A stretch of 45,145 bases of DNA from contig CAUSCF010000016.1 of assembly GCA_963530295.1 (NCBI GenBank), forward strand, positions 1 to 45,145, in the 5' to 3' direction. This stretch comes from JABCPE02 sp963530295 (GTDB lineage: Bacteria; Bacteroidota; Bacteroidia; Flavobacteriales; Weeksellaceae). Shown here one piece after another: positions 18,474 to 25,564 of this stretch. Under the pieces are notes generated by a model, which was given only the letters and a program-made list of their open reading frames with translations, did not search any database and was not told the DNA's origin. Position 1 is the first letter of the stretch; every line of letters begins with the position of its first letter. The translations under genes and the position numbers were made by a program.

Positions 18474-19103
18474 TTAATTTAAAAAATTAAGGTCTTTTGC
18501 CTTTTGAACAAGACTGATAGTTTTATTCACTCCAAATTTAGCCATTAGATTTTTCCTGTGGCTGTCTACAGTTTGTGAACTTATAAACATTTTTTCCGCT
18601 ATCTGAGGAGAAGACAACCCTTGTGATATATACTCTAAAACTTCTTTTTCTCTCTTTGTAATGGGCGGCACCTTTACCTGCATGACTTCCGCCATGGATA
18701 CTAATACCTTTTGGGCATCTTCTCCAAAATATATTCCTCCCCTATAGACCTCTTTTATTGCTTTTTCCAATTCTCCAATGGAAGTACTTTTAATAAGATA
18801 ACCTGACGCTTTATTCCCCAACATTCTGACAATGAAGCTTCTTTCATCATGATTACTAAGAGCTATTACTTTAATATGCGGATATATTTTTTTCACTTCT
18901 GCACAAATATCCACCCCATTCCCGTCTGGAAGACTAATATCTAGTATAAGAACATCTGTTTGATTTTCTTCCAATACTTGCCATAATTCAGCTGCAGAAG
19001 TAGCTGTAGCTATTATTTGCATTTCATCTCTATTTTCTATAAAGCTCTTCAGACCTTCTGTTATCAAAGGATGATCATCACAAATTATTATTTTTATCAT
19101 CAT
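18474..19103 (-). CDS. NarL/FixJ-type response regulator
   Basis: This is the DNA-binding output partner of the adjacent kinase. The 209-residue protein has an N-terminal receiver domain (4-120) with acidic pair Asp9-Asp10 and phosphoacceptor Asp55 (VLILDISLPDGNG). SNHDE and GYLIKS supply the conserved Thr/Ser-type and Lys positions. The C-terminal LuxR-type helix-turn-helix (about 145-205) shows TKREKEVLEYISQGLSSPQIAEKMFISSQTVDSH. The gene begins directly after the kinase stop with no spacer. Two adjacent ATGs (MM) make the exact start ambiguous by one codon. Target genes are unknown. Confidence 0.95.
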   Translation of the reverse strand: MMIKIIICDDHPLITEGLKSFIENRDEMQIIATATSAAELWQVLEENQTDVLILDISLPDGNGVDICAEVKKIYPHIKVIALSNHDERSFIVRMLGNKASGYLIKSTSIGELEKAIKEVYRGGIYFGEDAQKVLVSMAEVMQVKVPPITKREKEVLEYISQGLSSPQIAEKMFISSQTVDSHRKNLMAKFGVNKTISLVQKAKDLNFLN

Positions 19104-21017
19104 TTAAGTTTTTTTTTCTATTTTAGCTTCTATACTCATCACAGTACCTTTACCCAAGGAAGATTCTATTTTAAGAGTACCATCAAGGGCATTTACGCGT
19201 CGTTCTATATTATGTAATCCTAAATTTCTCTGTATATTCTGCACATCAAAGCCTTTTCCATTGTCTTCTATATCTATGAGTAACAAATTTTCTTCAAAAG
19301 TACACTGCACTAGAATTTGTGTTGCTCCAGAGTGCTTTATGGCATTATTTATTCCCTCTTGAACAATACGATAGATATGCAGCTGATGTTTTTCTTTTAT
19401 TTGATTAAGATTTTTAGTATAACAGGATATTTTTAAATAATCTGTCTGTATATTTTGGCAAAAATCCCGTAATGCTTCTTCCAAACCAAACTTATGAAGT
19501 GTTTCAGAAGTTAGATTTCTAAGGGTATTTCTAAGTTCAGTTATACATTTATCCAATTGAGCAATAGGTTTTTCAAGCATATAATATCCCTCACTCTCCA
19601 TCATATTTTCTAAGTTTATCTTTATTCCTGTCATTCTTCCCCCTATGCCATCATGCAGTTCCTTAGCTATTCGCTCTCGTTCTTTATTTTCCCCGTAGAT
19701 AAGAGCTTTGTTAATGTCTATTTTTCTTTCCTGTTCTAAACTAACAAGTTTATGTTTGTTTTTCCTTTTTCTTTCATAAAGCGCATAACTCATTAATACT
19801 CCTACACTTATAAACAAAGACAAACTAACCCAAAATATTATTCGTTCTTGTTTGTTTCTTTCCTCCAAATGTTGTATTTCTTTCTGCTGTTCTTTATTTT
19901 TATACTGAGCTTCCAAATCCAAAATTTGTATTTTTTCATTTTCAGTCTGTATGGTATCATTTAAAAATTTAAATTGTTCCAGATAAATATAAGCATCTTT
20001 ATAATTACCCATTATTTTCTGTAATTCAGCCATTTCATTAAGAAGTATAAGCCTGTTTTTTTTACTTCCCATTTTCTTATCCAAAAGTTCAGAGAGTATT
20101 TTCTGCGCCTCTAAATATTGAGAAGAGTTTTTTAAATAATTATACTTCTCATAACTCAGGGATAAAAAATCATAATCCAAATTCATTTCCTTTGCTAGGT
20201 CTATCCCTTTTTGAATAGCATTCAATGCTTTACTCTGCTTACCTATTTTATTATAATATTTGGATTTCAGCTGATAAAGAAACACATTATACTGAGAATG
20301 AGGTAGTTGTTCTAATGTTTTTTCAGCTTTTAAAATATTGTCCTCTACTAAGGCTAATTTTCCTATTTCCAAATATACCGTTGCAAGATTTAGATATGCC
20401 CAAACTATTCCCTCGCTTCTTTTTGAGTTTTTTTCTAAAATATCAACTGCTTTTTTTATATAGTCTATTGATTTGTCATATTCTTTTGAATTATTAAAAA
20501 TCATTCCCATATCTACATAATATCCCGCCAAAAGTTCCTTATTCTTTGACTTTTCAGCAAGAGGAATACATTTTTTCAGCGTAATGTCCAGAAACTCCAT
20601 ATTGTTTCCCTTCATCTGTTCCAATGCGCCGTAATTATGCCACAGTTTCGCTCTGTAGTAAAAAGCCTCTTCGGAGGAAAATGTTTTCAATAGATTTTCG
20701 GCTTTCATGTAGAGTTCTTGGCTTTTACTAATGTTTTTATCATAATAAATTCCCGCTTTATAGAAGGCATGAAGCCCATTTAGGAAATTATCTCCTCCTA
20801 TCAACTGTTCTGCTTCTCTAAGTTTTGAAAAAGCTACTGCTGTATCTCTATATGACCAGTAATCAGAAATTTCCATCAAGATGCGAACTTTTTTCTTTGA
20901 ATTTTTCGCATTCAGATATTCATTGTTTAGGCTGTCAATGTATTTTTCAGAAGAACTATTCTGCGAAAAAACAATGATTGAAAAAAAGATGAAAAATATA
21001 CACTTACTCCGTATCAT
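19104..21017 (-). CDS. Sensor histidine kinase with TPR sensor region (HisKA_3/HATPase_c)
   Basis: The 637-residue protein begins with a signal sequence ending near FSQ (about 19). A helical TPR-like repeat region follows (about 30-350, e.g. AGYYVDMGMIFNNSKEYDKSIDYIKKAVDIL), which would be periplasmic. Next come a coiled coil (360-392) and one membrane helix (393-414). The HisKA_3 dimerisation segment ERERIAKELHDGIGGRM has phosphoacceptor His455. The ATPase domain shows the N-box VQEGINNAIKHSGA, G1 DNGKGFD and GLHNIERRVNALDG. This TPR-kinase architecture is common in Bacteroidota. It is contiguous with its regulator and divergent from the outer-membrane protein gene. The signal sensed is unknown. 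Confidence 0.93.
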   Translation of the reverse strand: MIRSKCIFFIFFSIIVFSQNSSSEKYIDSLNNEYLNAKNSKKKVRILMEISDYWSYRDTAVAFSKLREAEQLIGGDNFLNGLHAFYKAGIYYDKNISKSQELYMKAENLLKTFSSEEAFYYRAKLWHNYGALEQMKGNNMEFLDITLKKCIPLAEKSKNKELLAGYYVDMGMIFNNSKEYDKSIDYIKKAVDILEKNSKRSEGIVWAYLNLATVYLEIGKLALVEDNILKAEKTLEQLPHSQYNVFLYQLKSKYYNKIGKQSKALNAIQKGIDLAKEMNLDYDFLSLSYEKYNYLKNSSQYLEAQKILSELLDKKMGSKKNRLILLNEMAELQKIMGNYKDAYIYLEQFKFLNDTIQTENEKIQILDLEAQYKNKEQQKEIQHLEERNKQERIIFWVSLSLFISVGVLMSYALYERKRKNKHKLVSLEQERKIDINKALIYGENKERERIAKELHDGIGGRMTGIKINLENMMESEGYYMLEKPIAQLDKCITELRNTLRNLTSETLHKFGLEEALRDFCQNIQTDYLKISCYTKNLNQIKEKHQLHIYRIVQEGINNAIKHSGATQILVQCTFEENLLLIDIEDNGKGFDVQNIQRNLGLHNIERRVNALDGTLKIESSLGKGTVMSIEAKIEKKT

Positions 21018-21155
21018 TTATTTAAACTATATGATTGTAAAATTAGTAAAATTATCACTCCAAGCATTATTCAAAAAACAAAATCCCTAAAAACAGGGAT
21101 AAAATTTTATAAAAATACACGCTTTTGGGGGATTGTGTAACTAGTTTATTCACAA
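21018..21155. other. Intergenic region between divergent kinase and outer-membrane protein genes
   Basis: No gene is seen. The stretch is AT-rich and holds a 6-bp hairpin, ATCCCT (N6) AGGGAT at about 21085-21102. No exact -7 box for the kinase gene was found. The promoter of the rightward gene begins at its right end. Confidence 0.4.
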
Positions 21156-21163
21156 TACCTTTG
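21133..21163 (+). promoter_or_regulatory. Promoter of the porin-family gene at 21272
   Basis: A TTG -33 element (21133-21135) is separated by 20 bases from TACCTTTG (21156-21163), which matches the -7 consensus TAnnTTTG. This is the best two-part promoter in the window. It implies a transcription start near 21170 and a leader of about 100 bases. Confidence 0.65.
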
Positions 21164-21183
21164 AATTGCTAAAATCATTTTCA

Positions 21184-21244
21184 AAATCACTAATGTGATT
21201 TACAGGCAATCTTTATATTGTTCTGTATAAAATTGCCTGTTTTT
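21184..21244 (+). promoter_or_regulatory. Two adjacent hairpins in the leader of the porin-family mRNA
   Basis: Hairpin 1 is AAATCAC (21184-21190), loop TAAT, then its complement 21195-21201. Hairpin 2 begins at the next base: ACAGGCAAT (21202-21210), a 21-base loop, then its complement 21232-21240 followed by TTTT. The second has terminator-like form but sits 31 bases before the start codon. It could be an attenuator, a stability element or an RNA-binding site. No known riboswitch is recognised. Confidence 0.5.
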
Positions 21245-21271
21245 AAAAAGACAACTTTTAATTTTTACCAT

Positions 21272-21979
21272 ATGAAAAAAATAATTATCGCTGTTTTATG
21301 CCTATCTATGGGATGGGCAGCAGCACAAAAGAAAAAAGCAGTAGCTAGTAACAAATCTAATAGAGTAAGCAGCCCACAAAAAAGCTATTCTAAAAATCAG
21401 CCGTTCACTTTCGGTATCAAAGCTGGTGGAGGACTCAACAAAATATCAGTTAAAGACGAAACTTATCGAAATCTGAAAAGCAAAATAGGGTTCTATGGCG
21501 GACTTTTCGTAAACTACTCTATCAGCGAAAAAATGGCTGTTCAACTAGACGCTCTCTATCAGCATTTTGGAACAAAAATAAACTATAAAGATGATACTAA
21601 TGTAAAGGGTGTAAAGGGATACTGGACTCTCAGCCACATTAATATTCCTGTTACATTTCAATTTAAATTTATTCCTCAGGTATATATAGAAACAGGTCCA
21701 GAGGTGAATATTACTATAAAATCAGAGGAGGTCATCACCGATAAAGCTGGATACAACAATATTCCAGACAAAAAGAGTTTTAAGGAGTATACCAAAGGCG
21801 CTTTCTTTGGATGGAATTTTGGAGGAGGATATTTCATCACAGAGAAATTTAGTGTTAATCTGAGATACAGCATGGGAATAACTTCTCCTTACAATGAAAA
21901 AGAAGACCATAATGGCAAAAAGGATAGAGCTAAATTCCGTACAGGAAATCTCCAATTAGGGCTCTCCTACCATTTCTAA
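21272..21979 (+). CDS. Porin-family outer-membrane beta-barrel protein
   Basis: The 235-residue protein begins at MKKIIIAVLCLSMGWAAAQ, a clear signal peptide cleaved near AAAQ (about 18-19). The open frame extends upstream to 21218, but that extension would encode an unlikely sequence through the leader hairpin, so this ATG is chosen. A Lys/Ser-rich linker (about 19-45) precedes beta strands such as FTFGIKAGGGLNKISV, IGFYGGLFVNYSISEKMAVQLDALYQ and FGWNFGGGYFITEKFSVNLRYSMG. It ends in LQLGLSYHF, a terminal barrel strand. This fits the OMP_b-brl_2 group. It has its own promoter and a structured leader. The function is unknown. Confidence 0.85.
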   Translation: MKKIIIAVLCLSMGWAAAQKKKAVASNKSNRVSSPQKSYSKNQPFTFGIKAGGGLNKISVKDETYRNLKSKIGFYGGLFVNYSISEKMAVQLDALYQHFGTKINYKDDTNVKGVKGYWTLSHINIPVTFQFKFIPQVYIETGPEVNITIKSEEVITDKAGYNNIPDKKSFKEYTKGAFFGWNFGGGYFITEKFSVNLRYSMGITSPYNEKEDHNGKKDRAKFRTGNLQLGLSYHF

Positions 21980-22017
21980 TTATAAATTTGTTTTTTTAAA
22001 AATTTCTAAACTAAAAT

Positions 22018-22075
22018 ATACCTTCCTCCCAAATTTGGGAGGAAGGTATTTTCTGTGAAAAGCTTTATTTTGTGT
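22018..22075. repeat. Palindromic repeat copy A, bidirectional terminator at the left edge of the McrBC module
   Basis: A perfect 32-base palindrome (22018-22049) has the half-site ATACCTTCCTCCCAAA. To its right the flank TTTTCTGTGAAAA, then a T-rich stretch, resembles the right flank of copies B and C (TTTTCTATGAAAA). It lies between the converging porin-family gene and mcrC, with T-rich DNA on both sides, so it can terminate both. It is the short member of a three-copy family bracketing the defence modules. Confidence 0.8.
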
Positions 22076-22190
22076 AAATGTTTTTTCTGTCTTTTACCTT
22101 ATTTTGCTTTTTTGGCATAATCGACACAAGCCAAGAAAAAAGTTAGATTTTCAGCCTGAATATGAAAGCTTTTCATTATCACTTAGATGA

Positions 22191-23414
22191 TTATTTTAGT
22201 TTAGAAAATATTTCCTCAGCTATCTTTTCGCTGCTTTTGATGCTTCCTCCCTCAGTGATATCCACGAAGCCAGTCTTACATTTCTTTTTCGAATCCAATT
22301 TATCGTAATGAAATTCTTCAAAACTACTGTCCGTTTGTCCAGTTTTAGGATAAAGCAACAGCGCTTTTTCGACATCCCAATGCAAATTATAAACGAAAAT
22401 TTGTTTTAAATCCTCATCCGAAGGGTTATTGGTTTCAATGATTTTCCATTTGGTATCGATGACAAAAGTTTTTTGCTCTATTTGCAAAATAATATCAGGG
22501 CGTATACATTTGTTTTTCCAAAATTTCTTGGAATCTTGGCGAGACACCTTCTCCTCATCCTTCTTATGTTTTTGGAGAATGCGGAAAATATATTCTTCCC
22601 ACAGAGCATTCATATCAAACAAAAGTGTGAGCAAATTTTCGCTTCCGTAGTTCAAACTCGGAGAATAATTCAGGATGATGATTTTAGCAATATCAAACGC
22701 CTTTTGGTAGTCGCTGTTTTTTCTGTCAAAAACTATTTTTCGGAAATGCTTCTCGCTTATTTCTATGTTTTCAATTTCTTGAAATTCAAAAAGCAGTCGG
22801 TTCAGTCTATCCTTCAAAGCATCATTTACAAAGGTTTTCAGAATCCGTAATCCCTTATACAAAATCTGATGCAGCAGATGATTCCTGTCATAAACCTGAT
22901 GCTCACAATAAAACCGCTCCCGATGCACCAAATTCTGCTGAATATTTTTCGCAAAAAGCAGTTTTCCTTTTAGTGCATTTTGATTGGATTGGTTCTTTTG
23001 GTATCTTTTTATCAGCCCTTTATTTACAAGTCGTTCTATTTCAGCAAGATACATCTCAAAATAAACATCCAAAATAGAATGATGCCTTTTTTTGAGCTGG
23101 GTTTCCGAAACGGATTCCACCCGAATACGCTTGCAGACTTTCAGCATATTGAGCAGTACGCTCTGCCACAAATTTTTATCTGCATCAGCCTTTTTATCAG
23201 CCTTGGGAAGGATTTCTATGGTCAAACCACCAATCTGAACAACTCCGACATAGTTCTTAAACAGAATTCCTTTATCAATGACTGTAAAATATTTATTCTG
23301 ATGCAGATCGTTAAACTTCACCATCGCATCAAAATGAAGTTTCTGAAAATCTCCCGAATCATCATACTTCAATTTTTGATGCTCAAAAACCTGTATAAAC
23401 TTCTTACTCTGCAT
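22191..23414 (-). CDS. mcrC: McrC-like nuclease subunit of a McrBC restriction system
   Basis: McrC is the endonuclease partner of the GTP-driven McrB ring and cleaves DNA with modified cytosines. The 407-residue protein has a beta-rich N-terminal part (1-100) that would contact McrB. The helical middle is followed by a C-terminal PD-(D/E)XK nuclease core: FDMNALWEEYIF (acidic residues 273-274), KCIRPDIIL (Asp307) and VIDTKWK (Asp320, Lys322). Its start overlaps the end of mcrB by 11 bases, so they are translated together. It ends before palindromic repeat A. Whether it reads 5mC, another modification or a particular sequence cannot be told. Confidence 0.93.
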   Translation of the reverse strand: MQSKKFIQVFEHQKLKYDDSGDFQKLHFDAMVKFNDLHQNKYFTVIDKGILFKNYVGVVQIGGLTIEILPKADKKADADKNLWQSVLLNMLKVCKRIRVESVSETQLKKRHHSILDVYFEMYLAEIERLVNKGLIKRYQKNQSNQNALKGKLLFAKNIQQNLVHRERFYCEHQVYDRNHLLHQILYKGLRILKTFVNDALKDRLNRLLFEFQEIENIEISEKHFRKIVFDRKNSDYQKAFDIAKIIILNYSPSLNYGSENLLTLLFDMNALWEEYIFRILQKHKKDEEKVSRQDSKKFWKNKCIRPDIILQIEQKTFVIDTKWKIIETNNPSDEDLKQIFVYNLHWDVEKALLLYPKTGQTDSSFEEFHYDKLDSKKKCKTGFVDITEGGSIKSSEKIAEEIFSKLK

Positions 23415-25254
23415 TTCCTACCTCTCCATAAATAGATCTAAAGGCTTTCTCATCCCAGTCCTTAGAAGGAGTAATATGGTATATTTTTTTGTCTTCTAAA
23501 AAGTCTTTTTCGTACTCAAAATTTTTCGGGAATGCTACCTGATTTTCGGCTAGTTTAATAAACTCTCCTCCCAAAACCAAACCTATTTTCCCAAAATCTC
23601 CGTAGAAATATTCCTCCAAAAGCGGAATGATTTTATCCTTGAAAGTTCTCCTCAAACCATCTATGTCCTCAATACCAATAAAATACGAATGACCGATCTG
23701 GTGGTCTTTATCTATCAGCAACTCTATTCGCTGGTTGATGGTTTCTAAAAGCTTGGATAAATCCACATCTTTATATTTCTCATCGGATAAAATCTTAGGA
23801 TCAGGCTGCATTTCCACAAACGAAAATCTTCTCCTAAGGGCGGTATCCAGAGCTTCTACACTTCGGTCAGCAGTGTTCATCGTTCCGATGATGTAGACAT
23901 TATTCGGAACAGAAAACTTTTTGCCAGAATAAGGCAGAACTACCTCGGTATGTTCTGGATTTCCTTTTCTTTTGTCTTCCTCTAAAAGTGTAATGAGTTC
24001 CCCAAAAATAGCAGAAACATTACCACGATTGATTTCATCAATAATAAGGACATGGGTTTTGGGTTCTTCATAATCTGGAATTATTCTATTATTTTCTTTA
24101 ATCTTATTATTAATATAATTTAAAACTGCCCAATATGCCGTAGAATTAGAACCTCCAATCACAGAACGAAACTCCTTATCAATGTTTTTAACGACCGACA
24201 AATCTGAGAAAACCCCTTGTAATTTCTTTGCGCGATTATACGAAACGATATAATCAATGTCCAATCGACTATTTTTGGGTTTTATTTTTAAATTTCCGTT
24301 ATCTGTGATTTCTGTCACATAAACTCCTTTATCCTGCGTAAGAACAGGAAGCAAAAGCATGGAATCTGACAATAAATTTTGTTCTGCTTCGGCTATTAAA
24401 TCATTCCAGCCTTTATCAAAATCATAGATTTCAATATCGCTATTTTTGGTTTTTTGTTCAATTGCCCGACTGCACAACTGCTTAAAAATCCCATCTTTTA
24501 CCTCGTAAGTCACATTGCCATCTATGGTTTCAGGTTTTATTCCTTCAATAAAATCTTCGTAGCTCAAGCTCTGATGAAAAGTCGTAAAAACGATTTGTCC
24601 TGCTTCTATCAGCTCTTCATATTTCTTGTTAATCTCTTCTCTGATTCTTTCCTTTTTTCCGTTGATAATTTCAACAGCCATTTTCTTCGTGTGGTAGGTT
24701 TTCCCTGTTCCTGGAGCACCAAAAAGGATTTTATTTAATGGAATAGCTAGTGTTTTGTCAGTGTTTTTCATTGGTTCATCAGTGATTGTTATTGTTTTTA
24801 ATTGGTCTAAAACTTCTTTTCGGAAATCAGCATCAAAAGCCATTTTTTCCAATTCTTCTTTGTTATGCCTGAGAAAACCTGAAATTTGAGTTCTATTAAG
24901 CTCTTTCTCAATCGCGTTAAATATGGATTGCTGGTGTTTTAAGACTTCTGAAATGTTACTAAATCCATTCCAAAAAGCCGTAGGTTTTCCATCAAAATCC
25001 AAATATTTATTACTTATTGGTTCTTCAGAAATTGTGTAGAATTTACTAGCATTTTCACAAGGTTCTATATTCCATATATATCTCTGCCCGATTGTAAAAA
25101 CAATTTGATTTTTATTACTTAAATTAAAAACTAATCTTTTATCTTCTGCTTGAAGACCAAATCTTTCGATTATTAAATCTAAAAAACCGTAATATTCTTC
25201 TAACTGCTGTTTATTGAATTTTTTCAAATTGAGTTCCATAATCCTTTTTTTCAA
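23404..25254 (-). CDS. mcrB: McrB-like AAA+ GTPase of a McrBC restriction system
   Basis: McrB is the DNA-recognition and translocating GTPase of McrBC. The 616-residue protein has an N-terminal region (about 1-160) without the recognised E. coli McrB DNA-binding domain, so its target may differ. The AAA+ domain has Walker A GAPGTGKT (179-186), TFHQSLSYEDFIEGIKP (225-241), Walker B VLIIDEINRGN (402-412), the McrB-specific MNTADRS (459-465) and TALRRRFSF (471-479). An insertion sits between Walker A and B (about 270-390). A second ATG at 25239 (MELNLKKF) is an equally likely start. The -7 box within repeat B lies about 38 bases upstream. Confidence 0.93.
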   Translation of the reverse strand: MKKRIMELNLKKFNKQQLEEYYGFLDLIIERFGLQAEDKRLVFNLSNKNQIVFTIGQRYIWNIEPCENASKFYTISEEPISNKYLDFDGKPTAFWNGFSNISEVLKHQQSIFNAIEKELNRTQISGFLRHNKEELEKMAFDADFRKEVLDQLKTITITDEPMKNTDKTLAIPLNKILFGAPGTGKTYHTKKMAVEIINGKKERIREEINKKYEELIEAGQIVFTTFHQSLSYEDFIEGIKPETIDGNVTYEVKDGIFKQLCSRAIEQKTKNSDIEIYDFDKGWNDLIAEAEQNLLSDSMLLLPVLTQDKGVYVTEITDNGNLKIKPKNSRLDIDYIVSYNRAKKLQGVFSDLSVVKNIDKEFRSVIGGSNSTAYWAVLNYINNKIKENNRIIPDYEEPKTHVLIIDEINRGNVSAIFGELITLLEEDKRKGNPEHTEVVLPYSGKKFSVPNNVYIIGTMNTADRSVEALDTALRRRFSFVEMQPDPKILSDEKYKDVDLSKLLETINQRIELLIDKDHQIGHSYFIGIEDIDGLRRTFKDKIIPLLEEYFYGDFGKIGLVLGGEFIKLAENQVAFPKNFEYEKDFLEDKKIYHITPSKDWDEKAFRSIYGEVGNAE

Positions 25255-25288
25255 TTTTTGATTATTTACATCTCTATAAAATCATTAG

Positions 25289-25442
25289 CCACAAATATAC
25301 TAAAATTTCCCCCGCGCTCCCCCCCTCCCCAAACCACAAAAACTCCGTTTTTTCCGAGTTCATTTTCCCCCCAAAAAACAAAAAAATTCCTTCCTCCCAA
25401 ATTTGGGAAGAAGGAATTTTCTATGAAAAAACTATTTATTTT
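25289..25442 (-). repeat. Repeat copy B: palindrome plus promoter, between AIPR and mcrB
   Basis: This element of about 150 bases is shared with copy C at 36168-36312. Read on the minus strand it has four parts. First is a 38-base palindrome with one mismatch (25383-25420, half-site starting AAAATTCCTTCC), then a T/G-rich spacer, then a GC-rich box (CCCCGCGCTCCCC on the plus strand), and last a -7 element TATATTTG (25292-25299). It can end AIPR transcripts and restart transcription into mcrB. The rest of the 310-base stretch between the two genes (25255-25564) holds no gene; a short palindrome, ATTTCATCATGAAAT, lies at 25526-25540. Confidence 0.8.
25292..25299 (-). promoter_or_regulatory. -7 promoter element for mcrBC inside repeat B
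   Basis: The minus strand reads TATATTTG (TAnnTTTG), 37 bases before the mcrB ATG at 25254. The same box at the same place in copy C precedes the AlbA_2-domain gene, which strengthens both calls. Confidence 0.6.
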
Positions 25443-25564
25443 ACTTCTTCGAAAATAACCACTACTGAAAATCAATATCTTACATTTCTATGGTACAAAA
25501 ATGAGGATAATTTAGACTATTTTTTATTTCATCATGAAATTTATCTTTAAAATCTTTTCGATAA

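Noticed and set aside
21218..21271. Upstream start for the porin-family protein
   Set aside because: It would begin inside the leader hairpin and precede a perfect signal peptide with 18 unrelated residues.
22018..22049. Palindromes considered as insertion-sequence ends
   Set aside because: No transposase, target duplication or inner element is present, and the T-rich flanks at gene ends fit a terminator-type repeat better.
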